A DNA stretch of 22,620 bases from Gymnopilus junonius (GCA_015501075.1 JADNYJ010000504.1:1-22620); one strand, 5' to 3'; positions 10,371 through 20,891 are shown, counted from the first letter of the stretch. Notes: generated by a model not told the origin, from the letters alone. Numbers and translations: made by a program.

Positions 10371-11709
10371 TTACACAGCCCCGTGGCCTCGGGGGTTGTA
10401 ACTTTCCATCTTATCATCGCCTGGGTACAGATGCTCGACGGTCTTCGTGACCTCGATGCCATTCGTGTTTGAATCGATGACCGTTGAGATATCTGAGATT
10501 GGGCCCTTGTTGCGCGAATTGCCGGTGAAAGAGAGAGGAATAACGGATGCCTGCGTTCTGTCGTCTCTGGACCTTAGCTTGGTGCCGGTGCTGACGCCAC
10601 CACGGTTGAAGATACCAAATTTGGTGTTCCTAAACACTCGGCATGCCATGATGTTCATGAGCACGATATTAGGTACTGTGAACATGGTCTGGTAGGTGAC
10701 GGGAACGCTGGGGATGTAAAGCATGATCACAGTCAAAAGACTGGTCGTTACTGTGGTCCTAAAAATTTCGTCAGACCGAAGTAGAAGGGAGCAAAACAGA
10801 TTAAAAAACATACAGATAATACGCCTGACCATCTTGCAGAAGAGCCCTTGAAAACGAGGGTAGATAATCACCATAGACAAGGGTCCTCATGCCGTCTTTC
10901 AGGTTGTAGTCCCTGTGAGCGTTGGCCATCAAACGAAAGGTAATAGCAAGGAAAACGAGAGTGTCGTTAACAAGGGGAACAATTGCTGCGGCACTGACGT
11001 AGCCTTCAAGGCTAACATTCAAACAATAATCCGTAGTGCCGATGTTAGCTCCTGTAACACCCTGCGTCACTGTTATACATCCAGCAACGACGGCAAGCCA
11101 CATGAAGGCGAAGAAGGCGACGACGAATTTGTTTCCGTCGAATACCGCGCGAACCCGGAAGAAGAATAAAAGAGAGGAGGCGGGAATGGCGATAGGGTAT
11201 AATGAATCCAATCCCTTTTCAAATTTGGCACAGTTCCCGGCAGGCGCGGCTAATCATAGCCCATGCATCAGCCACGACGGCCGATCAGAGAGCATGATGT
11301 ACTCACTCTCAAAGATTGTGCTTGAGAGAACATAAGCCAATGATCCCAACCTGTTTAAGCACGTAAGAAGTCCGTATCATCGCACAGGTATCGAACAGAA
11401 CACACCGTGAGATGAAGTACGCAATAGTGGGCAGGGTAATGCGATACTTGAACAACAGCTTAAAATCGCCCTTCAGATTGTTCAAAACATCCCAGATCAT
11501 CACCTGCAAGATAAGAGCATCGTAAGTCCTCCACACAGGGGAGCTAGATGATAGGATCACAAGAACGGCATACTCACTCCGAGCGAACCAACCAGAACAT
11601 AAGTCGCAATCGTCACCTCAAAGGCGATGGCTGGAGGTAAAAACGCCATCGGGGTGAACGGATTAGGGAGCTGGGGCACAGCGGGCGCAGCTGAAGCGTT
11701 GGCAGCCAT
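10371..11709 (-). CDS. Multi-pass (probably seven-transmembrane) fungal membrane protein, intact copy
   Basis: Only intact member of the local family; 365 aa from five exons: 11709-11578, 11503-11406, 11350-11307, 11249-10814 and 10758-10371, with introns of 74, 55, 57 and 55 bp and consistent phases. Hydrophobic segments: about 26-50, 66-90, 107-128, 133-153, 175-200, 238-258 and 264-280, then a hydrophilic tail of roughly 80 residues. Fixed landmarks are WDVLNNLKGDFKLLFKYRI, the Cys-bearing loop TAPAGNC, IPASSLLFFFRVRAVF, GVTGANIGTTDYC, PLVNDTLVFLA, GDYLPSFSRALLQDGQAYYL and VPNIVLMNIMACRVFRNTKFG. I know such proteins as abundant unnamed Agaricomycete membrane proteins, with an architecture like DUF6533-type proteins and loosely GPCR-like. 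Ligand and role are unknown. Start chosen as the first ATG opening onto the conserved LPNPFTPMAFLPP leader. Confidence 0.87.
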
Positions 11710-13009
11710 GGTTGCCGCGAGTGAGGGGGAACTCGAAGATTAGGGCGTGATCCTATCCTTCTGTCTGCTCTTTAAGTTATCGCCGGGCTGGGAAGTACCT
11801 TGGAGACCTTACGCGAAGCAACTGTCAGGAAGAAAATCAAGAAATCCAGAAGATTGCTTAGTTGTACCTTGTTTGCAGGGTTTAAAGATCTTTTATAGAA
11901 TCCCCGCGCCCACAACTCAGATAAATTTGATTTCCACGAGGTTATTTTTGCGGTTCTTGGCCGTGCAAGTGACATGTCTGGAAAAACCAGACTAAGCGAT
12001 TGCCTGCTTGCCTGCAAGTGAGCTTTAGAGTGGTGACCACTGGACACTAGTAATGCTGATTGGAATGTTCATTCATTCGGCTGAAGGACTACATCTAAAT
12101 GAATGAAAGGCTTACTTTTCGTGACGTTGCACCTTCTGACTTCAGAACAAGCCCAAGCCCAAATAAGTCAGGAGGTAAAATTTCACTCCCACCCCAAATT
12201 CCACTGGCACCTGCCGCCGACTACGGTGGCATTACCTAAAGGGACTCAGGTGGGTCTGTCGACTTCGGTTAAGACAGCGTGAGTCGCCTATCAAGGGCTG
12301 CGTGACTGTCACAGATGATGGATTGTGGCCGATGTTACGCCTCGGTGGACGGAAACGGTAGCGAGTCCGATGGCGCAAAAAGTGTGGAACCGGGTGTAGC
12401 AGTTATATGCAGCTGAGAAAGTGGAGCGAGGGCTTTCAATGCCTTGAAGAGTCTTGATGCAATTCAATTTTATTTAAATTTCACGTGCCGCAGCGTGGAA
12501 TGTACGCTGACAACCTTGAAATCTATGGGCTAGAACAGAAAGGAAGGTAGCCAGAATAAGCGACGATCCACAATCAAAAAAATAGCTAGCAGGGACGAAA
12601 AAAGATATAAGTAGCAACGGCTGGAACCAGTTCTTCTAAAGTTCGTGATGTTGAGTGTCTGGGAAGAAGCCTTGATGGTCGTTTGACTGAGCCTCCAAGT
12701 CCATAGGTCAAGTAGTCCTATACAGAAGAATTCGCCGCAAGAGATTGTTGCAGTTGTGCCAGGCAGTCTGTTTTGGTATGCCAACCTGATCGGACTTCGA
12801 GAAAAGTAATCGCAAACTTGGGACTGGCCTACAAAACATTAGGTATTTAAAAATATAGATGTGAAAAAGATTGACCTCGAACGTTCAGTCTTTTTTATCC
12901 TAAATCCTAGATTTTATTGGGCACACTTCAAAGCCATAGCTATACACTTGGACCGACCTAAGTATGGAACGTTAGCAATTGAAATATATTTAGATGTGAA
13001 ATAACCTTG
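11710..13009. other. Spacer upstream of the intact membrane-protein gene
   Basis: About 1.3 kb with no supported gene. The first few hundred bases are the promoter flank of the intact membrane-protein gene. The part near 12180-12420 is GC-richer, and CACGTG (an E-box-like site) lies at about 12483-12488. Short open frames on both strands look like chance. Confidence 0.45.
11890..11897 (-). promoter_or_regulatory. TATA-box candidate for the intact membrane-protein gene
   Basis: On the minus strand this reads TATAAAAG, about 180 bases before the ATG at 11709. A canonical TATA match at a plausible distance for a fungal gene with a leader of around 150 bases. No transcript data support it. Confidence 0.4.
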
Positions 13010-13932
13010 GATATTGAGTCTTTTTCGTGCGCAGTTTCTCAAGTATCTGAATGATATATCATTCACCGTGTCCTCGAACCAGAATGTATTCAGCAGACAA
13101 ACTTCCCAAAGGGCCGGAGTGACCGAATCCAGAGGGATGAATCTATCCCTGAGTTCGGGCTTCGACCTTTCAACAGACGTTCTGCGATTTTCTTCCAGGG
13201 GAATGTACTGCGTTGATGGTAAATCTTTTGATATCATCGGCTGCGAACGGGGATTCTCGACAGTCGTGATGTGTGCCTTCGCAATGTCGCATATGGACGT
13301 CTAGGTACCAGCCAAATAGGCACTTCGCCGTTGTTAATCATTCTGTGTATAGAATCGTGTGCGCCCACAGAAGCAATGCAAAGAAAAACCTCTCCGATCC
13401 CGCACCCTTCATTTTGGTAATGAGACAAATGAAGTATTTGTTCTCATTATTTCGTCCGCATCTTCATGGACATTCGCAAGACTCATTGACTGCAAGGCCC
13501 AGCAACATTGGACGGTAAGATGCTATAGAAATTTTCAGAAGACCCGGTTGTCAATAATAATATATCCAGGCATACGCTTCATGAAGCCGCCGAATGTGCT
13601 TGTGACGCGGACATCATAGCGAAAACAAGACAGGATATTTTTTGAAAATTTTCCTCAAGATTCTTTCTTCCACGCGAAGGGCAGGAAAATAGATCAAATC
13701 ATTTCAAGTCGCGTCTGTAGCAATTTCATCAATCATTATGAGCACGAGTCCCTGATTTTTCACAATGTTTTGGTACTTCGAATGTCGCACAGTCCTATTA
13801 AATGCAAGACAGATATGTCAGAAGTGGAAAAGGTCTGCGTGAAAGATTCATACTTACCCTCCTCGCACGGTATCCTCGGTTGCAGAAGCATCTTATTAGT
13901 AGGGCCGATGAGTCGGTCTCACTGAAAGTTAC
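13010..13932 (-). pseudogene. Decayed NAD(P)-dependent reductase, paralog of the intact gene at 15051-16415
   Basis: Minus-strand relic with the exon order of the intact reductase. Exon 2 remnant 13932-13858 ends RGYRAR before GTAAGT. Exon 3 starts at 13794 after AATAG and reads TVRHSKYQNIVKNQG...IDEIATDAT then a TGA; in another frame it ends CPSRGRKNLEENFQ, matching CPLPGRKDLEETFR. Exon 4 survives as DVRVTSTFGGFMK (for KFVVTSSFGTLLS). Exon 7 survives as ILPSNVAGP, SVGAHDSIHRMINNGEVP, KRFTINAVHSPWKK across a frame slip, and FEDTVNDI. Exons 5 and 6, including the YxxxK catalytic pair, are not recognisable. Many frameshifts and stops exclude a functional enzyme. Bounds are approximate. Confidence 0.75.
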
Positions 13933-15050
13933 GTCAGGAATGAAAACATATCCAGTAGAGTTTTCCACACATGCTTTGCAGCCTTCCGCTCGCTAGCAAG
14001 CCGCAACAAAAGGCAGAAATTTCGTCCTCCAGGGCCGGAGGGCGCTTAAGCTCAGCCAGCATCGAACTCCACGAATTCATAGCCGAGCGTTTCTCAACGC
14101 CAACCTCCACTCCGTGAGCCCTCTCTCTCACGGACATTAAAAATGTCTGCAGTCCAAATCATAGGGACAGCTTATGCGAGTATCGTGTAAAGCCAAATTT
14201 CCGCTCTCAAAAATGAAAGGGGAGGTCGACATAAAGGCTGAGCATTCAAGATGGCCGTCTTCCATTATTGACTACATTACAAAACAGTCATGAAACGACG
14301 TCTCGTAAGGTAGACCTTGCTTACCTAAGATAGGCTGAAGATAGTGCTGATATCGAAGTACTCAAGACAGAAGGCATCCAGGTATTCTCAGATGACATTG
14401 CAAGTTGGGCGACATAGTCGCAAAACAAACATTTAAAACAGATCCAACTACGAAAAAAATAATTGACCGATCAGCAAATAATCCTAATGGGCAAGAGGTG
14501 GAGCTTAAAAAACTCGTACGTTCAATGAGACTAGACCTAACGTGGTGCGCGTACCTCCAAGGCCCACCATGTGCATATCACGCTTCTGTCCGAGGCTAGA
14601 CGCGCGAAAATGGCCGCAGATGTCACAGTCAAGCTCAAGGCAAGCTTTACAATGTAGCTTTCTGCTATATTATGGTGCCGTCCTTCAAAGGAGCCGAACT
14701 AGCAGAGGAACTTTTCCGAGGACTGGATTCAAGAAGCCGAAGGGACTTGAAGACGCTGGGTTTGGTTGGAACTGAAGAAGAGAAAAAAAGGTGACAGTTT
14801 GTGACCACACCAAACGTGCCAGGTGGCCAAACAAACAACACTTTGTGACAGTTGCCGTTTGTTACGATCCTTGAATGTATCCTCTTTCGACCTTTTTCAC
14901 AAAGTGGCCGTCAAGCCCAGCCACAGAGGCCTGAGGAGGCTACGAGAAATACAGGATGAAAACTAACATGAACGGATACAATTTGAATGCGACTCATAAA
15001 TTATACATTAATCCTATTTCGAACCTTTCGATGACCAGAATCCGGGCATT
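13933..15050. other. Spacer between the dead and intact reductases
   Basis: About 1.1 kb with no gene seen. It should contain the former 5' end of the dead reductase and the 3' UTR of the intact one. CACTTTGTGA at 14839-14848 and its reverse complement at 14897-14906 form a 10-bp inverted repeat with a 48-base spacer. Confidence 0.45.
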
Positions 15051-16415
15051 TTAATTTTTCCACTCCTTTTCCAATGCTAACAAATCATCCACAGCATCTT
15101 CAAACGTCTTTTCTGTGGGGATGAACTCTATGCCTAGAATCTCTTTCGCCCTCGTCGTGTCGAGGGTAGAAAGCACACCAGGCAGAGGATTGACAGTTTC
15201 TAAATCAACGATCCTGTCAGCTACCTCTGGTCTAGCCTTTTTCAGGTGTTCAGCCGCCTTCTTCCATGGAAGTGTGGCTCCGTTGACAATGAAGCGTCCT
15301 ATGTCGCCCGATGGGAGAGGAAGCTTTTCAAGAGCACGCACATGTCCCTTTGCCACATCGCGGACGTCAACGATCCAGTTCGGTGCGAATGGGACTTCAC
15401 CCTTGCTGATCATTCCGTGAACAAAATCATTCGTACCCGTGTTACCGATTGAAGTTGGTCTAGGGAATGTCTTGGGGTAAGGGCCGATGACATACCCAGG
15501 AAGAACTGTAAGTGTACAGTCAGTTTTGTGAGGAGATAATTTCAACCAAGAGAAACAGACTAGTGGCAACGCTTATCTCAGGGTGTTCAGCTGCGAATTC
15601 CCAAAGGGCCTTTTCGGCTTTGATCTTCGCAGTGAAATAAATGTAATATTTGTCTTCCTGATTCTTCAAAAATTCTTCTTCATTCAGCTCGGCCCACACT
15701 GGATGCGTGCAGGTAAATCGACAGTCCGTGAATCGTGCAAAAAACCTACTTGTCTCATTGAAGGTCAGGCCATGGAAAGCAGGCATATGGGTGGCTATGG
15801 GACTCCATCGAACAACCTCCCACGGCAAAGACAAGCTCATATGACTTACGACTGAGAAGAGTCCCAAAAGAACTCGTAACGACAAACTTCTTGATACCGG
15901 CCTTTTGAGCTTGACGTACAACATTTAGGGTGCCTTCAATAGCGCTCTGCGAGACTATACATCAACCAGGCCATCACACATGCGGGCCTTCCAAAATCAA
16001 CATGACGTACCCTGAATGTCTCCTCAAGGTCCTTCCTCCCAGGAAGCGGGCAGGCAATGTGAACAACGGCATCAACCCCCTTCAACGCCTCTGTGAAGTC
16101 ACCCGTTGCGATATCATCTACTTTCACGAACTCCAAGTCGGGTACATTCACAGTCTTCACTAGCTGTTCGTACTTTGCTCCTCGTGCTGTCCTATTTATG
16201 ACACAAAGATGCCAGTGTCAACGGTGTTCCGCCTGACATTGCAGAGTGACTACTCACCCTCGTACACGGAACCCGCGCTTCAACAATTCTTCTGTAGTGT
16301 GTCCAGCAATGAAACCGGAAACACCAGTAACCTATGACACCTCCAGCGTCAGAAAATGCGTTAATATGCGAAATTCAGAGCAGGAGGAACGTACCAGTAC
16401 TAATTCTTTAGCCAT
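15051..16415 (-). CDS. NAD(P)-dependent epimerase/dehydratase-type reductase (dihydroflavonol-4-reductase / aldehyde reductase-like)
   Basis: Extended short-chain dehydrogenase, probably reducing a carbonyl of a small metabolite with NADPH in the cytosol; substrate unknown. Seven exons: 16415-16395, 16331-16258, 16191-16011, 15946-15850, 15794-15750, 15698-15561 and 15505-15051, with introns of 51-66 bp, joining without frame loss to 336 aa. Motifs: Rossmann loop VTGVSGFIAGH (8-18), HIACPLPG (76-83), VVTSSFG (114-120), catalytic pair Y160/K164 in IYFTAKIKAEKA, ATILPGYVIGPY, VDVRDVAKGHVRAL and a C-terminal TFEDAVDDLLALEKEW. Between TFNET and WAEL the usual DWNP-like stretch is missing, so the intron at 15699-15749 may be placed slightly differently from the true one. 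The neighbouring dead copy shows a tandem duplication. Confidence 0.9.
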
Positions 16416-17849
16416 CGTCGTGTCTTCAAGCGTTTCGAGTTCGTTACACAGATTGAAGAGGAGGAAAGAAAGGAGGACAAACCACATGGACACCCACGGG
16501 ACCTGCTTATATCCATCAACTGAGAGAATCACCCATCGCGTGCATATGACAAACTCTTGCCCTGGTCCCAAACTACTAAAAGTGCAGTTTTTTGTTGCTC
16601 GGTGTAAGAGGGAGCGAGTAAAGGACCCCTTCCTATACCCCGTAATTCAATGTAGCGCAGAAAAGAAGTGACCTGGGGTACGCACTAGTTATATAAAATG
16701 GCCAATAGCTGATCGTCTTTACTCATTCTTATACTTCCACCTATTTCCACTCTCAGGCAGAGCGGCCGCAAGAAGCATTTTCTCTCGTTATACCTAAATT
16801 TAGGTCTCATGACCTCCGCACGCTATGGAACAGATTAGCAAAGTGAAGCTTCGATAAGATATGCAAGGAATCGTTAATTCGCCTTGTATTCATGAAGACT
16901 CACCACTAGATGTTCTCAGTACGAAAAAGACGGTTTGCAAGCGCTATCGGCGATGTTCTTCACCAATTCAAAGACTGGCTCAACGTCACTGCACCTCGGG
17001 ATTAACCTGATTAAAATGAAGTGCCGATCAATTACTGTATTTCGCTCAGCATCAACATGTTACATAGGGGAAGATATCCAGTTAGTCCACTGTCTGTCAC
17101 TGTGCTCCCGCCTCCCGATGCTAACAGTGACGCTTAGTCTTGCTCACGTTGCGTTCATTCAGGGGCTACTCTACGACCGTAGTGAGGCGCGCATCGCATC
17201 AAAACTCACCAGATAAAATTGTAAAATCATGAGGTAGCCGGCAAGCAACATCCCCCTTGATGTTGATGACGATCGTAGATTGTAATTTGTGGCGAAAAAT
17301 TAAGAATCAAGAAGCCATAAATTCGTTTGATGGATAAGAAAGTTTAAATCTTGTTTTCTGAATCCAGATGAAGCCAGATGATCGCAAGTCGCAAGCGGAA
17401 GGAGGCAGAAAATCACAGGTGTCGTCGCCCGGCCTTGCCCCGAATGAACGCAGAAACCTGCGATGCAAAGAGACCCTCTCCTTCGTGCCGTGCTAGATTC
17501 GAGATGGATTGGCCTGGGTTTTGGCCACCCATGCAATAACGAATCAATGTTGAACCATAGCAAGCCTGCAGAAAACTGCCAGTACCTCGGCTTTGACTAA
17601 TGACGACCATAAATTATAAAGCTCAACGAATTCAGAACCACTGAACCGATGAATTCCAGTAGAAGGTTGCAATAAAGGGGCAATCGGCCTCACGGATTAA
17701 TATACAAAGTCCTAGTAAGTAATGCACCCTTCAAAACCAGCTGGTAAGATGGTCAAAATGGAGCAGAATAGTACAAAGTGTGGCGATCACCATTTTTATT
17801 TCAACATTCCTGAGAAAAAAAGACAAAGCCCTTGGCAGGTAGCTTAACA
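16416..17849. other. Reductase 5' flank and gene-poor spacer
   Basis: About 1.4 kb without a recognised gene. The part next to 16415 is the reductase promoter flank. TATATAA on the minus strand at 16689-16695 and a CCAAT pentamer at 16702-16706 lie about 275-290 bases before its ATG and could serve it. Several 60-90 codon open frames here have no recognisable motifs. Confidence 0.45.
16792..16805. repeat. 14-bp perfect palindrome
   Basis: ACCTAAATTTAGGT equals its own reverse complement. It lies about 380 bases upstream of the reductase ATG, so it could be a dimeric transcription-factor site. A single instance cannot show that. Confidence 0.4.
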
Positions 17850-18200
17850 TCTGGGATATTTTGACCTTGGACCATACAACATTACTTAGGGCCTTACAGG
17901 TCAAGCACGTCAAGACGTTATGTTTTCTTCAGTGTCACTCATATTCTTATCGAGGGCGTCTCGGGAGGTCACATTGGCATATGCATCACAAGGGAGTGCA
18001 TCGAAGATCTACTGGCCTATGTACTTTTCTGCAGCGTGTATCATTCCTTCTTGAAGGAATGATACCCTTGTCTTCTTGGAGACCAGTTGGAAATGATACA
18101 CGCAGAGCAGATTCTCCAGAAGTGGGTGAAGGTAACGCTCTTTCGGCGATTATTTACAAGCATTTCCATGTCTTTATTAAAAAAACATACAGCAATCCGA
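17850..18200 (+). pseudogene. Multi-pass membrane protein, copy 5: internally deleted relic
   Basis: Starts with an exon-2 fragment, IWDILTLDHTTLLRAL (compare IWDVLNNLKGDFKLL), then jumps to mid exon 4: ILIEGVSGGHIG, a decayed PLVNDT region, MIHAEQILQKWVKVTLF and a scrambled GDYLPAF segment. Twenty bases (TTATCGAGGGCGTCTCGGGA) are identical to copy 3, so copy 3 is its closest local relative. Exons 1, 3 and 5 are absent and the pieces lie in different frames, so it is not functional. The edges are my estimate. Confidence 0.6.
18039..18064. repeat. Perfect 12-bp inverted repeat inside the relic
   Basis: TATCATTCCTTC, a two-base spacer TT, then GAAGGAATGATA: a perfect hairpin. In copy 3 the matching place reads ATCATTCCTTTAGTGAATTATAC, so the second arm replaced ordinary coding sequence. 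Confidence 0.6.
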
Positions 18201-19210
18201 ATTTTTATCAGGACTTACATTTCTCTAACTTCCGACGCCCATGAGACGACTATCTCTTTCACGCTTGTGACAGGCTGAGTAGGCCTGGCAATTGACCTTG
18301 GATAATAAGCCCAGTTATATTTATACAACTTCTATGTGTGAGAGCGCTAGTAATTCGATTACTATAATAGTAGACCTTTCCATAATGACGAATGATGACT
18401 GTCGATGATCTCGGATTATTTCTGTACAGTGATACCGATATGGATCTCGTTGGGTTATATTAGTCAACCGTGGAAGGTGGTGAGGACATGTACTTGTGGA
18501 CTTTCTCTCTCCCGAAATTTAATGGTGTTAAGGTAACTGATCACACGTGCATTCTGGTTGTTCAACTTGTGACATTGGAACAGTATCATCGCATGAGAAA
18601 GATAGAGGACACTATCTCAGAAGATAGCATCTAGTCTGACACATTTATTTTCACAGAAATGACAAGTTGTCGAATGTTAAGGGTGATAGGAGTCCTGGCG
18701 GAAAAATATCGCTTGACATTCAAGCCATGCAAATACAAGACGGGAAACTGACACGTAATAAGTCTTCAAGAATATCAAGAGAATGTGTCTGTCCAACAGT
18801 ATTTCGTACCCGCATGGCGCGAAAGGGGGGAAAAGTCCAACGAAGGCAGCGCTACCCGTCGATGACTGGCCAGGGAAAATCAGAAGCAAATTACGCCTGT
18901 CTAACATAGTTCAATCAAAGTATGCTTGCCAATGACAAGCCAGAGTTGTTGAAATGAATGCACTCCCTTCATCGGTCGCAATTGCAAGCAGATATCCCTC
19001 CGGCCCTATTTCACACAGCTTCATTGCATTTATTTTCAGACCATGTGATCCATCATCATTTCGTGAAAATAATGGTTCAGAGTCGGTCACTAAGATGGGG
19101 GGGGGTGTAAATTGATATTGATTGCCCAGTCGTGCTGAGGTCTTTTCGTCAAGGAAAGGACGCCAAAGGCGGAGGAAGTTCTGTAAGAGAATGAAGATAC
19201 GTCTCCTCAT
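18201..19210. other. Spacer downstream of the F-box gene
   Basis: About 1 kb without a supported gene. A minus-strand frame of 99 codons (18911-19210) begins right after the F-box stop codon but shows no motif and is most simply 3' UTR. A run of nine G lies at 19097-19105. Confidence 0.45.
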
Positions 19211-20620
19211 CTAGTCAAAATTCAAGGATTGGCCCAGAGGGACTGAATATAGACTCCAGAAGATTTCAACGGCAAGTCGAGGCGCGCAACGTGCTAGCAA
19301 GGGAGTAAGGGTAGAAGCCTTGGCATGGCCTTCTGCCTCCAGGAAAATGGACGATGTGCCTGAAGCCGTGCGACATAATTTGACACTGAAGAAGACCGTC
19401 CTCACATCACCGAAAACCGGGCTAGATAATGCTTCATCTAGGGCCGCCCACCCGGGACGACTAGGGGCCAGTGGGTCATCTTCGTTCACCTGGTTCAGAT
19501 GTGCATGAAACTCTACTACAACCGATATGATTTTGGTGGGAGATGTCCGGGCAAACAACCTGGACAAAGCTATCTGCTTTGCTATAAAACCGTCCTCTCC
19601 ATAAGAGGTAATGATAAATTTGAGATGTTGCAGTGAAGCGATCTGGGGAAGATAAAATAAGGCAAGTCCCTCATATATCATATGATCCACTGCACTCATT
19701 GTCGTGTTAGATCCTTGGTGATATTTCAGGTTGAGTAGACTACACGCACAGGTTGATTCACGCTGAATGAATTCAAGCGTATCCAAGGATGGCATGGACT
19801 GAACCACAAATTGGCTAAGTTGCCGCCATTCTCCAGACATCTTAGAAGATGCCCTGAACGTTCGTAGGCGGGAAAAAACCCGGGCCGGCGGGGTTGGAAG
19901 GATGGACTGCAAAAGATTGAAAAATGGGGAATATATCAAATCCGTGAGCTCCAATTTCTCCAACATAGCCAGTGACTTAGGATTCGTTGTAGTCGGTGGT
20001 TCCAAAGGATCCTTTCTGTCGAAAAAAACGGAAGAAAGCTTGAGATCGATAAGGCTGCTTGAGGTAATTGCGGCTACCAGAAGTGACTTCGGTATCTTCC
20101 CAATATTAACCAAATGAAGAGTGTTAAGGGAATTGCTAGAGAAAATTCGGGACAGAAGGGACTCGGTGCTGGGTAAAATGAAAGGAGAGCTCCAAGTAAA
20201 CCGTAGCAATCCTATGAGCCTGAGTGACTCGAGGGGCCTTTGGCTCAAAAGGTTGAGCAATTCAAGCAGATGATTCTTTTCCACACCCAGTTTCCGGAGA
20301 ATTTGTTGTATAGTATCCCTCGACTTGAGGAATGCGCGGGGCGGTGGAAGGCCTGCCATATCAAATTTGAGATTCAAAGATCGAATTGCCGGGATTAAAT
20401 AGGCATCGTTGTTTTGTAAAACTTTGATGAGTTCGGCTGCGCGCGTTTGACAAGAAGTATCCACCAAAAAGCTAATATCCGAGAAAAGGTGTTTCCTGGA
20501 TGCCAAATAGAAAGCCATCGACACGACGGAACACGTTTTGAGGGTAGCTCGGGAACCATGGCATGCGACCTCGTCGATAATGAGATCTATTATTTCCTGA
20601 GGTAAATGCGTACTAGTCAT
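19211..20620 (-). CDS. F-box-like domain protein
   Basis: Single-exon gene, 469 aa. The N-terminus, LPQEIIDLIIDEVA (about 6-19) followed by TLKTCSVVSMAFYLASRKHLF, is the Agaricomycete F-box-like signature that would bind Skp1 in an SCF ubiquitin ligase. The rest contains irregular leucine-rich stretches (LLELLNLLSQRPLESLRLIGLL, SLNTLHLVNIGKIP, LAMLEKLELTDLIY) as in proteins of this class, which probably form the substrate-recognition surface. The start is the ATG at 20620 (MTSTHLPQEI). The frame stays open three codons further upstream but without an ATG there. Divergent from IES6, with about 270 bases between the two start codons. The substrate is unknown; such genes are expanded and fast-evolving in mushrooms. 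Confidence 0.83.
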   Translation of the reverse strand: MTSTHLPQEIIDLIIDEVACHGSRATLKTCSVVSMAFYLASRKHLFSDISFLVDTSCQTRAAELIKVLQNNDAYLIPAIRSLNLKFDMAGLPPPRAFLKSRDTIQQILRKLGVEKNHLLELLNLLSQRPLESLRLIGLLRFTWSSPFILPSTESLLSRIFSSNSLNTLHLVNIGKIPKSLLVAAITSSSLIDLKLSSVFFDRKDPLEPPTTTNPKSLAMLEKLELTDLIYSPFFNLLQSILPTPPARVFSRLRTFRASSKMSGEWRQLSQFVVQSMPSLDTLEFIQRESTCACSLLNLKYHQGSNTTMSAVDHMIYEGLALFYLPQIASLQHLKFIITSYGEDGFIAKQIALSRLFARTSPTKIISVVVEFHAHLNQVNEDDPLAPSRPGWAALDEALSSPVFGDVRTVFFSVKLCRTASGTSSIFLEAEGHAKASTLTPLLARCAPRLAVEIFWSLYSVPLGQSLNFD

Positions 20621-20891
20621 CGTCGCCACCGCTTGAGACGAAAAGGGTATTTAAGTATTCGAGCAGTAGAGGAGAAAGGGTAGGGTTCGAAGTCGGGCGT
20701 AGTACTTCAGGATATATCATTTGAATCAAATTTGAATGGGACAGATTTGATTCCAAGTTGAATCATTGTAGTTCGTGAGGGCCATGTTAAATGTTTACAT
20801 GTATTTGAAGCGGACAACGATGACCTCCTTCCCGCATGTACCTCCGAGTCTTTAATCACGACCAGGGGCAGACCAATTCGTATCTCGGACG
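20621..20891. promoter_or_regulatory. Divergent promoter between the F-box gene and IES6
   Basis: 271 bases separate the two start codons, so both promoters and 5' leaders must fit here or overlap. TTAAATA (minus strand) lies near 20650, some 30 bases before the F-box ATG. IES6 has no obvious TATA box, and its leader includes the region just before 20892. Confidence 0.5.

Noticed and set aside
14839..14906. 10-bp inverted repeat CACTTTGTGA / TCACAAAGTG as a possible MITE end
   Set aside because: Arms are short, no target-site duplication seen, nothing element-like between them.
16935..17216. 93-codon plus-strand ORF in the spacer upstream of the reductase
   Set aside because: No recognisable domain, composition like the surrounding non-coding DNA, no supporting splice structure.
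18911..19210. 99-codon ORF immediately downstream of the F-box stop codon
   Set aside because: No motif, no splice site linking it to the F-box gene, contains a nine-G run; best read as 3' UTR.
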